Shown one piece after another: positions 1 through 7,090 of a stretch of DNA of 64,000 bases (position 1 is the first letter of the stretch; the number at the start of each line of letters is the position of its first letter). Source of the stretch: Vibrio pomeroyi (GTDB lineage Bacteria > Pseudomonadota > Gammaproteobacteria > Enterobacterales > Vibrionaceae). The notes under the pieces are model-generated. The model searched no databases, had not been told where the DNA came from, and saw nothing but the letters and a program-made list of their open reading frames with translations. The DNA is taken from NCBI RefSeq assembly GCF_024347595.1, contig NZ_AP025506.1, forward strand, positions 1,116,001 to 1,180,000, read 5' to 3'. The position numbers were made by a program, and so were the translations under genes.

Positions 1-535
1 TGTCGATGATCTCTAGTGGTGTGTATTCAGAATCGCTGTCGAGAGTCGGTTCCAAAGAAAAACCATAACCCATTAGCCAACCTCTGCCATCGGTATCAGC
101 ATTGATCTTACACGCTTCTAGGTAGGGGATTTGTTCTTCTAATGTGGCTTCAGAATCCAGTTCACAATTACCACCCAGCTCTGAGGCGGCTTCGAAAACA
201 TGGTTATGATTATCAATGAAGCCCGGAAGAACAAAGGCATTGTCTAAGTCGATGACATCGGTATTCTGCCCTTGAAAAGTTTTCGCTTGCGAGCGTTCAC
301 CAATGAAGATGATCTTGCCTTTATGGGTAACGATCGAGTCAGATTCACGATGCCCGTAGATATCGGCATTAGTAAAGATTTGATCAGCGGTTTGGCTATT
401 AGTTGCGGCTTGGCTTTGGGCCGTTGTTTTCTCTTGTACAACGATGTTGTCTTGTCCAAGTACGGGCGAAACAGCGCCTAAACTGGCGAGTAAAGCGATC
501 CATGTAGTGCGTGGCAAAGTGAGCTTGTTGTTCAT
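1..535 (-). CDS. Exported amidohydrolase (YtcJ-like), N-terminal part, cut by left edge
   Basis: An open frame reads leftward from an ATG at 533-535 to the window edge, giving about 178 residues. It starts with a Sec signal peptide (MNNKLTLPRTTW, then a hydrophobic stretch ending near GAVSPVLGQ). It then shows the start of an amidohydrolase fold: an N-terminal beta region (IFTNADIYGHRESDSIVTHKGKI is close to the usual 'tnG.i' segment) and the metal-binding segment LPGFIDNHNHVFEA, where HNH supplies two metal ligands. The family (amidohydrolase 3, YtcJ-type) hydrolyses amide or related bonds; the substrate cannot be told. The rest of the barrel lies outside the window. A periplasmic location is inferred from the signal peptide. 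Confidence 0.8.
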   Translation of the reverse strand, partial: MNNKLTLPRTTWIALLASLGAVSPVLGQDNIVVQEKTTAQSQAATNSQTADQIFTNADIYGHRESDSIVTHKGKIIFIGERSQAKTFQGQNTDVIDLDNAFVLPGFIDNHNHVFEAASELGGNCELDSEATLEEQIPYLEACKINADTDGRGWLMGYGFSLEPTLDSDSEYTPLEIID

Positions 536-656
536 TCTTATGTATTCCATGTTCCACTGTTTAATAAGTATAGAAAGCGAGTGGCCAGTGTGAAACTCTA
601 CATGAATGACAAATAAAAACTGCGTTTAATCAACAAGCTGTCGTTTGAATGAGCTT

Positions 657-836
657 TTAATTACGACTCTGCCTTAGGCTTTTACGCAGATCTTTTTTGT
701 ATTCGTCATAAGAGTTATAGCCATAGAGTTTCCAAGTGTGATCACCCTTAATGTTGTGGTTGTAGGTGATCTCTCCGATCCACTGCTGACGTGTGGCAAG
801 AATCATAGCGCGGATTTTTAATAATAAAGTGTCCAT
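657..836 (-). CDS. Small hypothetical protein, 59 aa
   Basis: I do not recognise this protein. It begins at the ATG at 834-836, which has a good ribosome binding site (CCAGGAGAGC about 6 nt upstream), so I prefer this start over an upstream one at 914. The product is basic with a helical N-terminus (MDTLLLKIRAMILATRQQW) and a polar C-terminus rich in Tyr, Lys and Arg (YGYNSYDEYKKDLRKSLRQ). There is no signal peptide or membrane segment. It is transcribed away from the AraC-type gene at 991, which suggests a shared divergent control region. Confidence 0.55.
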   Translation of the reverse strand: MDTLLLKIRAMILATRQQWIGEITYNHNIKGDHTWKLYGYNSYDEYKKDLRKSLRQSRN

Positions 837-990
837 AGTTGCTCTCCTGGTTGAGTTCACCTGCAGTATATTTAGCGGTGACCACCGGATGAGTATCGTT
901 AGCGCAATGTTCAATACTTTTCAGTCAATGTGCTCATTTGAATGGTTTGATGCGTATACTTTCAATATTAAAAAGTCACTGAGCATCGCA

Positions 991-1851
991 ATGAAGGGTT
1001 ACTTGGAAAAGGTGCCACAACGAATTGGCACATCATGGCGCTATAAGAAAATTGTCGAGAACAGTAAAAGCTACGGTTGGCATAGACATGAAGAGTACGA
1101 GATAGCGATACATCGTCACTTTTCTGGACATAGCTTTATCGGCCATCACCAAAGCGATGTGTTTCACAATCACATGATTTTGGTTGGCCCAGATTTGCCA
1201 CATGCTATCTACTCAGAAGAGAGTGCAGACGACTCGCGAATATGTGAAACCCACGTGGTTTGGTTTCGCAAAGATTGGATAGAGCAATTAATCGCGTGCT
1301 GCCGCGAGCTAGAACCGCTGCGTGCTTTGTTGGAAGATTCAAAAAAAGGGCTGCAGTTTTCGCCTGTTACCGCAGAAAAAGCGACGGGACTGTTGAATAA
1401 GGTGATGGACCAGTCACCACATCAGCAACTGCTGACCTTGTTCTCTCTGTTTGCGCTGTTGCTTGAGGATCAAGAAGTGGTGCAGTTGATAAACCCTGTC
1501 TTCAATTCGGATGATGAAGATGAGGTCAGCGATAAGTTGGACAAGGTTGAAGCCTTCTTGGTGAACAACTTTATTCGAGATATCTCAGTTAACGACTTAG
1601 CCAAGCATCTCTATATCAGTGAGAGCAGTGTTAGGCGGCTTTTTCAAAAGCACTATAATGAGAGTTTTAGTCAGCGGTTAAAGAAAATTAGGCTCAATGT
1701 GGCATGTGATTTGTTGCTCAATACATCACTACCTATTAGCTTGATTCTAGAGAAGGTGGGTTACGACAACCAAGCTAACTTCAATCGCCAGTTTAAATTC
1801 TATAAGCAGGTCACACCGACTCAATATCGCGCGGCAATGAAGCATCACTGA
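991..1851 (+). CDS. AraC-family transcriptional regulator
   Basis: The product has 286 residues if started at the ATG at 991. The frame is open further upstream, but that stretch lacks family character and would overlap the divergent small gene. The N-terminal part (WHRHEEYEIAIHRHFSGHSFIGHHQSDV) looks like a cupin sensor domain rich in His. The C-terminal ~100 residues are a clear double helix-turn-helix: first helices at DISVNDLAKHLYISESSVRRLFQKHY, second at PISLILEKVGYDNQANFNRQFKFYKQVTPTQYR. Effector and targets are unknown. The flanking amidohydrolase and small gene are the nearest candidates. Confidence 0.85.
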   Translation: MKGYLEKVPQRIGTSWRYKKIVENSKSYGWHRHEEYEIAIHRHFSGHSFIGHHQSDVFHNHMILVGPDLPHAIYSEESADDSRICETHVVWFRKDWIEQLIACCRELEPLRALLEDSKKGLQFSPVTAEKATGLLNKVMDQSPHQQLLTLFSLFALLLEDQEVVQLINPVFNSDDEDEVSDKLDKVEAFLVNNFIRDISVNDLAKHLYISESSVRRLFQKHYNESFSQRLKKIRLNVACDLLLNTSLPISLILEKVGYDNQANFNRQFKFYKQVTPTQYRAAMKHH

Positions 1852-1999
1852 TTCATTCACCAACGAAACAATTCCCATAAGCTTCTGAATAATTTACTGT
1901 TATATGAACTTTAAAAATGGATTTACGTATTACCAAGGATGTAAGTTAGGGCTCTCACATGACTTACTCGAATTACTATGAAAACAAGTCGAGGTTAGG

Positions 2000-2518
2000 A
2001 TGAAGAAAATATTATTGCTGCTGAGTGTCATTCTGTTGGGTGGATGCGTGGGCATGCCTGAAACAGTCAAGCCCGTTCAACAGTTTGAATTGGATAGATA
2101 CTTAGGCAAATGGTACGAGGTGGCTCGTTTGGACCATTCGTTTGAGCGTGGCCTCAATAGCATCAGTGCTGAATACAGCCTGCGTGATGATGGTGGCGTG
2201 AAGGTGATTAACCGCGGCTATTCAGATGAAGATGGCGAATGGAATGAAGCGGAAGGTAAGGCGTATTTTGTCGAAGGCAGCGATCAGGGCTATCTGAAAG
2301 TGTCGTTCTTTGGTCCATTCTATGGCGCTTATGTGGTGTTCGAGTTGGATAAAGAGAACTACCAATACGCGTTTGTTTCTGGCCCAGATACCGATTACCT
2401 ATGGCTGCTTTCTCGAACCCCAGAAGTCTCATCTGAGGTTATGGAGAAGTTCAAAGCGATGTCGAAAGAGCGTGGCTTCAACACCGATGAATTGATTTAC
2501 GTCGAGCACTCAAAATAA
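2000..2518 (+). CDS. blc: Outer-membrane lipocalin lipoprotein Blc
   Basis: The protein has 172 residues. A lipoprotein signal ends in LLGGC (lipidated Cys16). The lipocalin signature LGKWYEVARLDHSFERGL follows directly, with further lipocalin strands (YSLRDDGGVKVINRG, KAYFVEGSDQGYLKVSFFGPFYGAYVVFELD) and the closing YLWLLSRTP motif. Blc-type lipocalins are anchored to the outer membrane and bind lysophospholipids or fatty acids, with a proposed role in membrane maintenance under stress. Length is normal for the family. It stands alone with about 150 bp upstream, so it probably has its own promoter. Confidence 0.93.
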   Translation: MKKILLLLSVILLGGCVGMPETVKPVQQFELDRYLGKWYEVARLDHSFERGLNSISAEYSLRDDGGVKVINRGYSDEDGEWNEAEGKAYFVEGSDQGYLKVSFFGPFYGAYVVFELDKENYQYAFVSGPDTDYLWLLSRTPEVSSEVMEKFKAMSKERGFNTDELIYVEHSK

Positions 2519-2627
2519 CGGTATGTAGCGGTTTCTTGGTCTTTACGTAACTTTACGCAAAGACCATGTTAAGTGTAATGATAATGAGTCAAAATAACAT
2601 CTAGGTCAGAGACATAGAGCGGTCATT

Positions 2628-3170
2628 ATGAATAAATCATTATCGAAACAGACGGTTATTTTCCATTGGCTTACCGGCATTTTGTTTATCGCTGTGTTTG
2701 TTATTGGACTTCAATTCGAAGGCATGCCTCGAGGTCCCGAAAAAGGCGAGTTAATGGGGCTGCACAAATCATTAGGTTTGATTGTTTTGGTTGTCGCACT
2801 TTCACGTTTTGTATGGCGTTTGAAAGAAGGGGCAATTGAGAGTGTGGCTGTATTAACAAGAGCACAAGAAATTGCCGCGAAAGGCGTTCATCATTTCTTG
2901 TTATTAGTGACGTTAGCGATGCCAATCTCTGGTGCCGTGATGAGTGTTGCTGGTGGACGTGCATTAGAGCTATTCGGCATAGAGTTGATTGCTGCAGGTG
3001 AGAAAACGGAGTGGTTGCAGTCTGCGGCTTCTTTCGTTCACGTTAATGCGGTGAACTTGATTATGGTGGCGTTTGCTCTGCATGTTTTGGGTGCATTGAA
3101 ACACCAATTAGTCGACAAAGATGGCACACTGAGCCGCATGTTTGGTCGTTCATCGTCTGTTAGTAAATAG
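2628..3170 (+). CDS. Cytochrome b561 (CybB-type), inner membrane
   Basis: This is a 180-residue four-helix membrane protein. The first helix carries the typical opening FHWLTGILFIAVFVIGL, the second LGLIVLVVALSRFVWR, the third HHFLLLVTLAMPISG, and the fourth FVHVNAVNLIMVAFALHVLGALKHQLVDKDGTL. His residues in the first helix, before the second (GLHKS), in HHF and in ALHVLGALKHQ are candidate ligands for two b hemes. The family moves electrons between ubiquinol and periplasmic acceptors; E. coli CybB is a superoxide:ubiquinone oxidoreductase. The physiological partner here is not known. A strong terminator follows. Confidence 0.85.
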   Translation: MNKSLSKQTVIFHWLTGILFIAVFVIGLQFEGMPRGPEKGELMGLHKSLGLIVLVVALSRFVWRLKEGAIESVAVLTRAQEIAAKGVHHFLLLVTLAMPISGAVMSVAGGRALELFGIELIAAGEKTEWLQSAASFVHVNAVNLIMVAFALHVLGALKHQLVDKDGTLSRMFGRSSSVSK

Positions 3171-3240
3171 CAAAATCAGACATCAAGATTATCTCTTATT
3201 TAACGAATCTAATTTTGGTCTTGGTTGAAAGGTGAATATA

Positions 3241-3272
3241 AAAACACTCGGCATATACCGAGTGTTTTTTTG
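3241..3272. terminator. Bidirectional rho-independent terminator
   Basis: An 11-bp perfect stem (AAAACACTCGG / CCGAGTGTTTT) with loop CATATA is followed by a T-run on the plus strand and preceded by A's, giving T's on the minus strand. It lies between convergent genes (cytochrome b561 and the membrane protein at 3299-3673) and probably serves both. Confidence 0.9.
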
Positions 3273-3298
3273 TTTGTGCTACCTATAAATCATACGCA

Positions 3299-3673
3299 CT
3301 AAGCTTGCTTGCGAACCTGCAACACGCTCAGTACTGATAGCGAAAGGAAGAACGCAGGATCGCTCCAACCAAAGCCAACAAATATACCCGTGAAAGCGGC
3401 ATACAAAGTGATAATGGCACCCAGCATATTGGTGACAACCAAGCCTTGGATGAGTTTCTTAGCACTGATTCCCGCTTCAATATCTCGCAGTAACCATGTT
3501 ATCGCTGCAATACCACCAAGGAAGATACTGGTGTGTTGAGAGAGAAAGTAAGCGTACTTATCATTAATTTCCACGCCGTACATAGGCCACATGACCGTTG
3601 GTAGGAAAAACAACGCGAAGGCAAATCCTGCGTAAATGATGCCGTGTAGGCTTAAAAACGTTTTATTGTTCAT
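3299..3673 (-). CDS. Small four-helix inner-membrane protein, unknown function
   Basis: I do not recognise the family with certainty. The 124-residue product has four predicted membrane helices: residues ~7-26 (LHGIIYAGFAFALFFLPTVM), ~45-62 (HTSIFLGGIAAITWLLR), ~75-95 (GLVVTNMLGAIITLYAAFTG) and ~103-120. It looks like members of small uncharacterised membrane protein families. It ends the leftward unit that begins with the YdhR-like gene at 4027, with a 48-nt gap between them, so the two are probably co-transcribed. Confidence 0.75.
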   Translation of the reverse strand: MNNKTFLSLHGIIYAGFAFALFFLPTVMWPMYGVEINDKYAYFLSQHTSIFLGGIAAITWLLRDIEAGISAKKLIQGLVVTNMLGAIITLYAAFTGIFVGFGWSDPAFFLSLSVLSVLQVRKQA

Positions 3674-3721
3674 CTGTTATCTCTCTATCTCGTGTCTTTC
3701 GCTAGCTCTTTATTCATTCCA

Positions 3722-4027
3722 TTAGCCGTTGATTGGGCCTTTGTTAATGGTAGTTAATGGCTGGTTCACGTCAAAAATCACGCCGCGTACTTCTTCTACG
3801 CCCATCTCTTTTAAGCGAGCGGCATGCATGGCTAAGTAAGCCTCAGCGCTAAGTTGATCTTCAAAAAGGTAGACACCACCGCCCAGTTTCTCGGCTTGGT
3901 TTTCTGTCCAGATTTTCCAGATCATGCCCGGTTCGTTGTTGATGGACTTGGCTAGGTCAACGAGTGCGTTCGACATCTCTTCACCGAAAGGGCCGTTAAA
4001 TTCAAAATCAACTTGTAGTAGTTTCAT
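3722..4027 (-). CDS. ydhR: YdhR-type putative monooxygenase (dimeric alpha-beta barrel)
   Basis: The protein has 101 residues, the usual length of YdhR. The opening MKLLQVDFEFNGPFGEEM, central PGMIWKIWTENQAEKLGGGVYLFED and AEAYLAMHAARLKEMGV match the ferredoxin-like dimeric alpha-beta barrel fold of this family. YdhR resembles quinol monooxygenases, but its physiological substrate is not established. GGAGAAACACC precedes the ATG. It is divergent from a LysR gene at 4208, a common layout in which the LysR protein controls the facing unit. Confidence 0.8.
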   Translation of the reverse strand: MKLLQVDFEFNGPFGEEMSNALVDLAKSINNEPGMIWKIWTENQAEKLGGGVYLFEDQLSAEAYLAMHAARLKEMGVEEVRGVIFDVNQPLTTINKGPING

Positions 4028-4037
4028 GGTGTTTCTC

Positions 4038-4074
4038 CGTTTAACAAATTTCGTTTAACAAAATCCGCTTAAAA
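4038..4074. repeat. Two-and-a-half direct repeats in ydhR leader
   Basis: CGTTTAACAAA occurs at 4038-4048 and again at 4052-4062, a 14-nt period, and a weaker third copy (CGCTTAAAAAT) starts near 4066. They lie just upstream of the leftward ydhR-like gene, in the space shared with the divergent LysR gene. They could be regulator half-sites or chance low-complexity sequence. Confidence 0.45.
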
Positions 4075-4207
4075 ATAGGTGTGTAAGACAAACAAGCCAT
4101 TCTCGTTTGTTGTTGAGATTTATATTGCCTGTTGAAATAGATATTACCTGTAAAAAACAGACAGAAAAGTTCATAATATTGCCATTAACTGTCAGGATTT
4201 TAGACCG

Positions 4208-5104
4208 ATGAGATTGAAGACCACCCTAGACCAATGGCAAACCCTCTATGAGATAGACCGCGCTGGCAGCATTCAGGCGGCGGCACTGCAATTGAATAAG
4301 AGCCACACCACGCTGATTTATGCGTTGAGAAAACTGGAAGATCAATTGGGCGTGTCTTTGGTTCAGGTTGAAGGCCGTAGGGCAGTGTTATCGGAAGATG
4401 GCAAAGCCTTATTGCGTAGAGCGAGCAGCATGCTGGAACAAGCTCGGGAATTGGAGTTGATCAGTGAGCAGTTAGCAAAGGGTGTGGAGTCAGAAATTGT
4501 GGTCGCCGTTGACCATTTGTGCTGCCTTGAGCGCCTTTATAAACCGATGGCTGCGTTTATGGCAGAGAACAACACCACCTCAATTCAAGTGGTAGAAACA
4601 TCCTTGTCGAAGACCACTGAAATGGTCACTCAAGAACGAGCCGATGTTGCCATCATTAATTTGCCAATTACCAATTACTCGGCTGAAGCTTTTGGGTTTA
4701 CTAAGATGGAGCCCGTTGTAGCAAGTTCGCACTCTTTAGCTAACGTGTCATCCATATCGCTCAATCAACTGTCGTCGTTGCCACAAATAGTGGTGAGAGA
4801 TTTAGGCTCGGTTGAAAAGTTGGGAGAGAAGAAGGATGTGGGTTGGTTGAAGTCGAGTCAGCGTATTACGGTTGATAATTTCGACCATGCCTTTGGTGCG
4901 GTAGAGCAGGGTGCAGGGTATTGCAGGCTACCTAAACATATTGTTGATAGCCGAGGAAGTAACAAGCTCACTGTGTTAAATGTAGAAAATGGCAGTGGCT
5001 ATCACGTGCCGCTGCATCTGACTCTGCCGAAAGGTGCGAAGACAGGCCCAGCCGCAAAGCGTTTTTATGAACTGCTTCTTGAATCAGCCCAGAACGCGGA
5101 CTAA
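4208..5104 (+). CDS. LysR-family transcriptional regulator
   Basis: The product has 298 residues. The N-terminal winged helix-turn-helix is clear (LDQWQTLYEIDRAGSIQAAALQLNKSHTTLIYALRKLEDQLGVSLVQVEGRRAVLSEDG), followed by the linker helix and a periplasmic-binding-protein-like effector domain (residues ~90-295). It faces the ydhR/membrane-protein unit across 180 bp. That gap contains the short dyad CTGT-N5-ACAG at 4148-4160, a possible binding site. The effector is unknown. Confidence 0.88.
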   Translation: MRLKTTLDQWQTLYEIDRAGSIQAAALQLNKSHTTLIYALRKLEDQLGVSLVQVEGRRAVLSEDGKALLRRASSMLEQARELELISEQLAKGVESEIVVAVDHLCCLERLYKPMAAFMAENNTTSIQVVETSLSKTTEMVTQERADVAIINLPITNYSAEAFGFTKMEPVVASSHSLANVSSISLNQLSSLPQIVVRDLGSVEKLGEKKDVGWLKSSQRITVDNFDHAFGAVEQGAGYCRLPKHIVDSRGSNKLTVLNVENGSGYHVPLHLTLPKGAKTGPAAKRFYELLLESAQNAD

Positions 5105-5147
5105 GTGCTATGAGACATTTAGTTATGAGATAGTTAGCTATGAGCTA

Positions 5148-5762
5148 TTAACGAGGCAGGTTACCGTTCAAGAATAGTGCGACACATTCACGAGTGTAGT
5201 GAAGCCTTTCTTCTTCAGATTCTCCGCTATCGTGGCCGAAGAATGACCAATACGCCGACTTGCCATGAAACATCAGCAGCAGTTGGCGCGCCGCTATGAT
5301 TGGCGAGCTTGTAGAAGAGAGCGTTAAGTCGCCAGACTCTATCTTAGTCTGCAAGTAATCGGCGAGTAACTTAGTGGTCTTCTGTGGCCCCGTTTCTAAA
5401 TAAATAGAGGCAATTTCTGGATGCGTGTTGGATTGACTCACCGCGTTCTGAAAGGTTTGTCGAGATTGCTCATCAAGTAACAAATCCTGAAACTTCACAC
5501 CAAATTTCACCAACTCATCACCCACCGCCGCATTCATATCAAAGGCAGCAGGGCTAAGTTCGCGCTCTGCACACTTGGTTTGCATGCAGGTTTCGAAAAG
5601 TTCGTCTTTGTTTTTAAAGTGAGAGTAGACCGTTTGCTTGGAAACGTTCGCCGCTTTGGCTATCTGATCCATATTGATTTTGAAGCCATGCTCAGAGAAA
5701 AGCTGGCTTGCTGCGGTTAAGATCTGCGATCTCTTCTGTTCACTCTTGATGATTTTAGTCAC
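5148..5762 (-). CDS. TetR-family repressor, likely of the adjacent RND pump
   Basis: The protein has 204 residues and begins at a GTG (5760-5762) with GAGAAG upstream. The N-terminal DNA-binding domain is typical: RSQILTAASQLFSEHGFKINMDQIAKAANVSKQTVYSHFKNKDELFETCM. The C-terminal half is the TetR_C ligand and dimer domain seen in AcrR/RutR-like regulators. It is divergent from the membrane-fusion/RND operon at 5967-10189. A 27-bp perfect palindrome sits between them, the expected arrangement for drug- or bile-responsive repression of an efflux pump. The ligand is not known. Confidence 0.88.
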   Translation of the reverse strand: MTKIIKSEQKRSQILTAASQLFSEHGFKINMDQIAKAANVSKQTVYSHFKNKDELFETCMQTKCAERELSPAAFDMNAAVGDELVKFGVKFQDLLLDEQSRQTFQNAVSQSNTHPEIASIYLETGPQKTTKLLADYLQTKIESGDLTLSSTSSPIIAARQLLLMFHGKSAYWSFFGHDSGESEEERLHYTRECVALFLNGNLPR

Positions 5763-5888
5763 GTGCTGCTTCTCGTTACTTACTTGGTACTTAGTGTTGC
5801 TCAGCTTAATACACTTGGTTCTGCGCTAAGCATTATGCTTTTTGTGATGGTTTTATCAATCATTAACGATGAAACTTATCTTTAACAC

Positions 5889-5915
5889 AACCAAACTAGA
5901 CAGTCTAGTTTGGTT
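5889..5915. promoter_or_regulatory. 27-bp perfect palindrome, candidate TetR operator
   Basis: Arms AACCAAACTAGAC and GTCTAGTTTGGTT flank a single central A, with no mismatch over 13 bp each side. It lies between the TetR gene (start 5762) and the efflux operon (start 5967), about 50 nt before the latter. A degenerate extra half-site (TTAGTCTAA) follows at 5919-5927. Placement and symmetry make it the probable operator for both units. Confidence 0.8.
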
Positions 5916-5966
5916 TGGTTAGTCTAAAAAAAGAACATGATTGAGTACTGCATAGGAACAGTGAGT

Positions 5967-7082
5967 ATGTATAAATTGATGAAGGGAAGTGCGGTGGCGT
6001 TGTCTCTATCGGCTTTTCTTGTTGGATGTGGCGAAAAGGAACAAGCCCAAGATTCGGTTGATTCAGCCAATCAAACGGCTTCGAGCGTCCAAACCATTTT
6101 AACTGTAGAAACGATGGCCCTAGCGCTGTCTTCCTCTTATGCCGTGCAGCGTGAGTATGTTGGTGTGGTTAAGGCGGGTCAGCAAGCCAATTTAGGTTTC
6201 GAACTGGCGGGTAAAGTGAATGAGATTCTAGTTGATGTCGGTGATACAGTAACCGAAGATCAGCCCCTGATTCGATTAGACACTCAACTGTTACAGACTG
6301 AATCGAGCCAACTAAAAGCGCAAGCCGAAGAAGTGAAAGCTCAACTGAGCCTTGTTGCTGCGAACTTGAAACGTCAACGTTCACTAAAAGCAAAAGGCTT
6401 CAGTGCCGAAGCGGAAATTGATTCGCTAACCAGTGAACAACGTGTGTTACAAGCTAACTTACTGCGCATTGATGCCTCGGTAAAAGGCAACGATCTCAAA
6501 CTAGTAAAATCGACAATTCTTGCGCCGTATTCGGGCACCATCGCAACGCGTTTTGTATCGCTCGGCGATGTGGTCAATGTCGGTAATCCAACGCTTACTC
6601 TATTGGCATCGGAAGGCAAAGAAGCCTTTATCGGTATTCCTGCCCACCAGATGACAAAGGTAACCTCACTCTCTTCGCCAAGCATTCGTGTTGGGCGAGA
6701 TGATTATGCAGTGACGCTGCTAAATCCGGGTGCTATGGTTGACACGCAATCTCGCAGTGTTGGCTTACGTTATCTTTTCCCTGAGCAAGCAACTGTTTTA
6801 GAAGGTCAACTTGCTTACCTTAAGTTTGACGAGCAAATCGACGACCAAGGTTATTGGGTGCCATTAACGGGTTTGATTGATGGTTTACGCGGTGTGTGGA
6901 ACATTTTCGTAGTCGGTGAAGACAATAAGGTCGAGCGCCGCAGTGTTCAAGTGTTGTTTGCCAACAATCAACAAGCGTACGTGAGTGGTGCAATCGAGGA
7001 CGGCGAACAGGTGATCGCGAGTGGTTTACATCGCTTGGTTCCCGGTCAAACCGTGAAGCCAGCCAGCGTTACTGCTGAATAG
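5967..7082 (+). CDS. RND efflux periplasmic adaptor (membrane fusion) lipoprotein
   Basis: The product has 371 residues starting at the ATG at 5967, preceded by AGGAAC; the upstream ATG at 5937 lacks a good site. A lipoprotein signal ends in FLVGC (Cys21). The family layout is visible: first lipoyl half-motif (VKAGQQANLGFELAGKVNEILVDVGDTVTEDQPLIRLD), a coiled-coil hairpin (residues ~100-160), the second lipoyl half (STILAPYSGTIATRFVSLGDVV), then beta-barrel and membrane-proximal domains. It links an inner-membrane RND pump to an outer-membrane channel. The permease gene follows after 8 nt. No outer-membrane factor gene is nearby, so a TolC-like channel elsewhere is presumed. Confidence 0.92.
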   Translation: MYKLMKGSAVALSLSAFLVGCGEKEQAQDSVDSANQTASSVQTILTVETMALALSSSYAVQREYVGVVKAGQQANLGFELAGKVNEILVDVGDTVTEDQPLIRLDTQLLQTESSQLKAQAEEVKAQLSLVAANLKRQRSLKAKGFSAEAEIDSLTSEQRVLQANLLRIDASVKGNDLKLVKSTILAPYSGTIATRFVSLGDVVNVGNPTLTLLASEGKEAFIGIPAHQMTKVTSLSSPSIRVGRDDYAVTLLNPGAMVDTQSRSVGLRYLFPEQATVLEGQLAYLKFDEQIDDQGYWVPLTGLIDGLRGVWNIFVVGEDNKVERRSVQVLFANNQQAYVSGAIEDGEQVIASGLHRLVPGQTVKPASVTAE

Positions 7083-7090
7083 GAAATAGT

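Noticed and set aside
793..990. N-terminal extension of the AraC gene by 66 residues
   Set aside because: It would overlap the divergent small gene with a good ribosome binding site, and its sequence does not resemble an AraC sensor domain.
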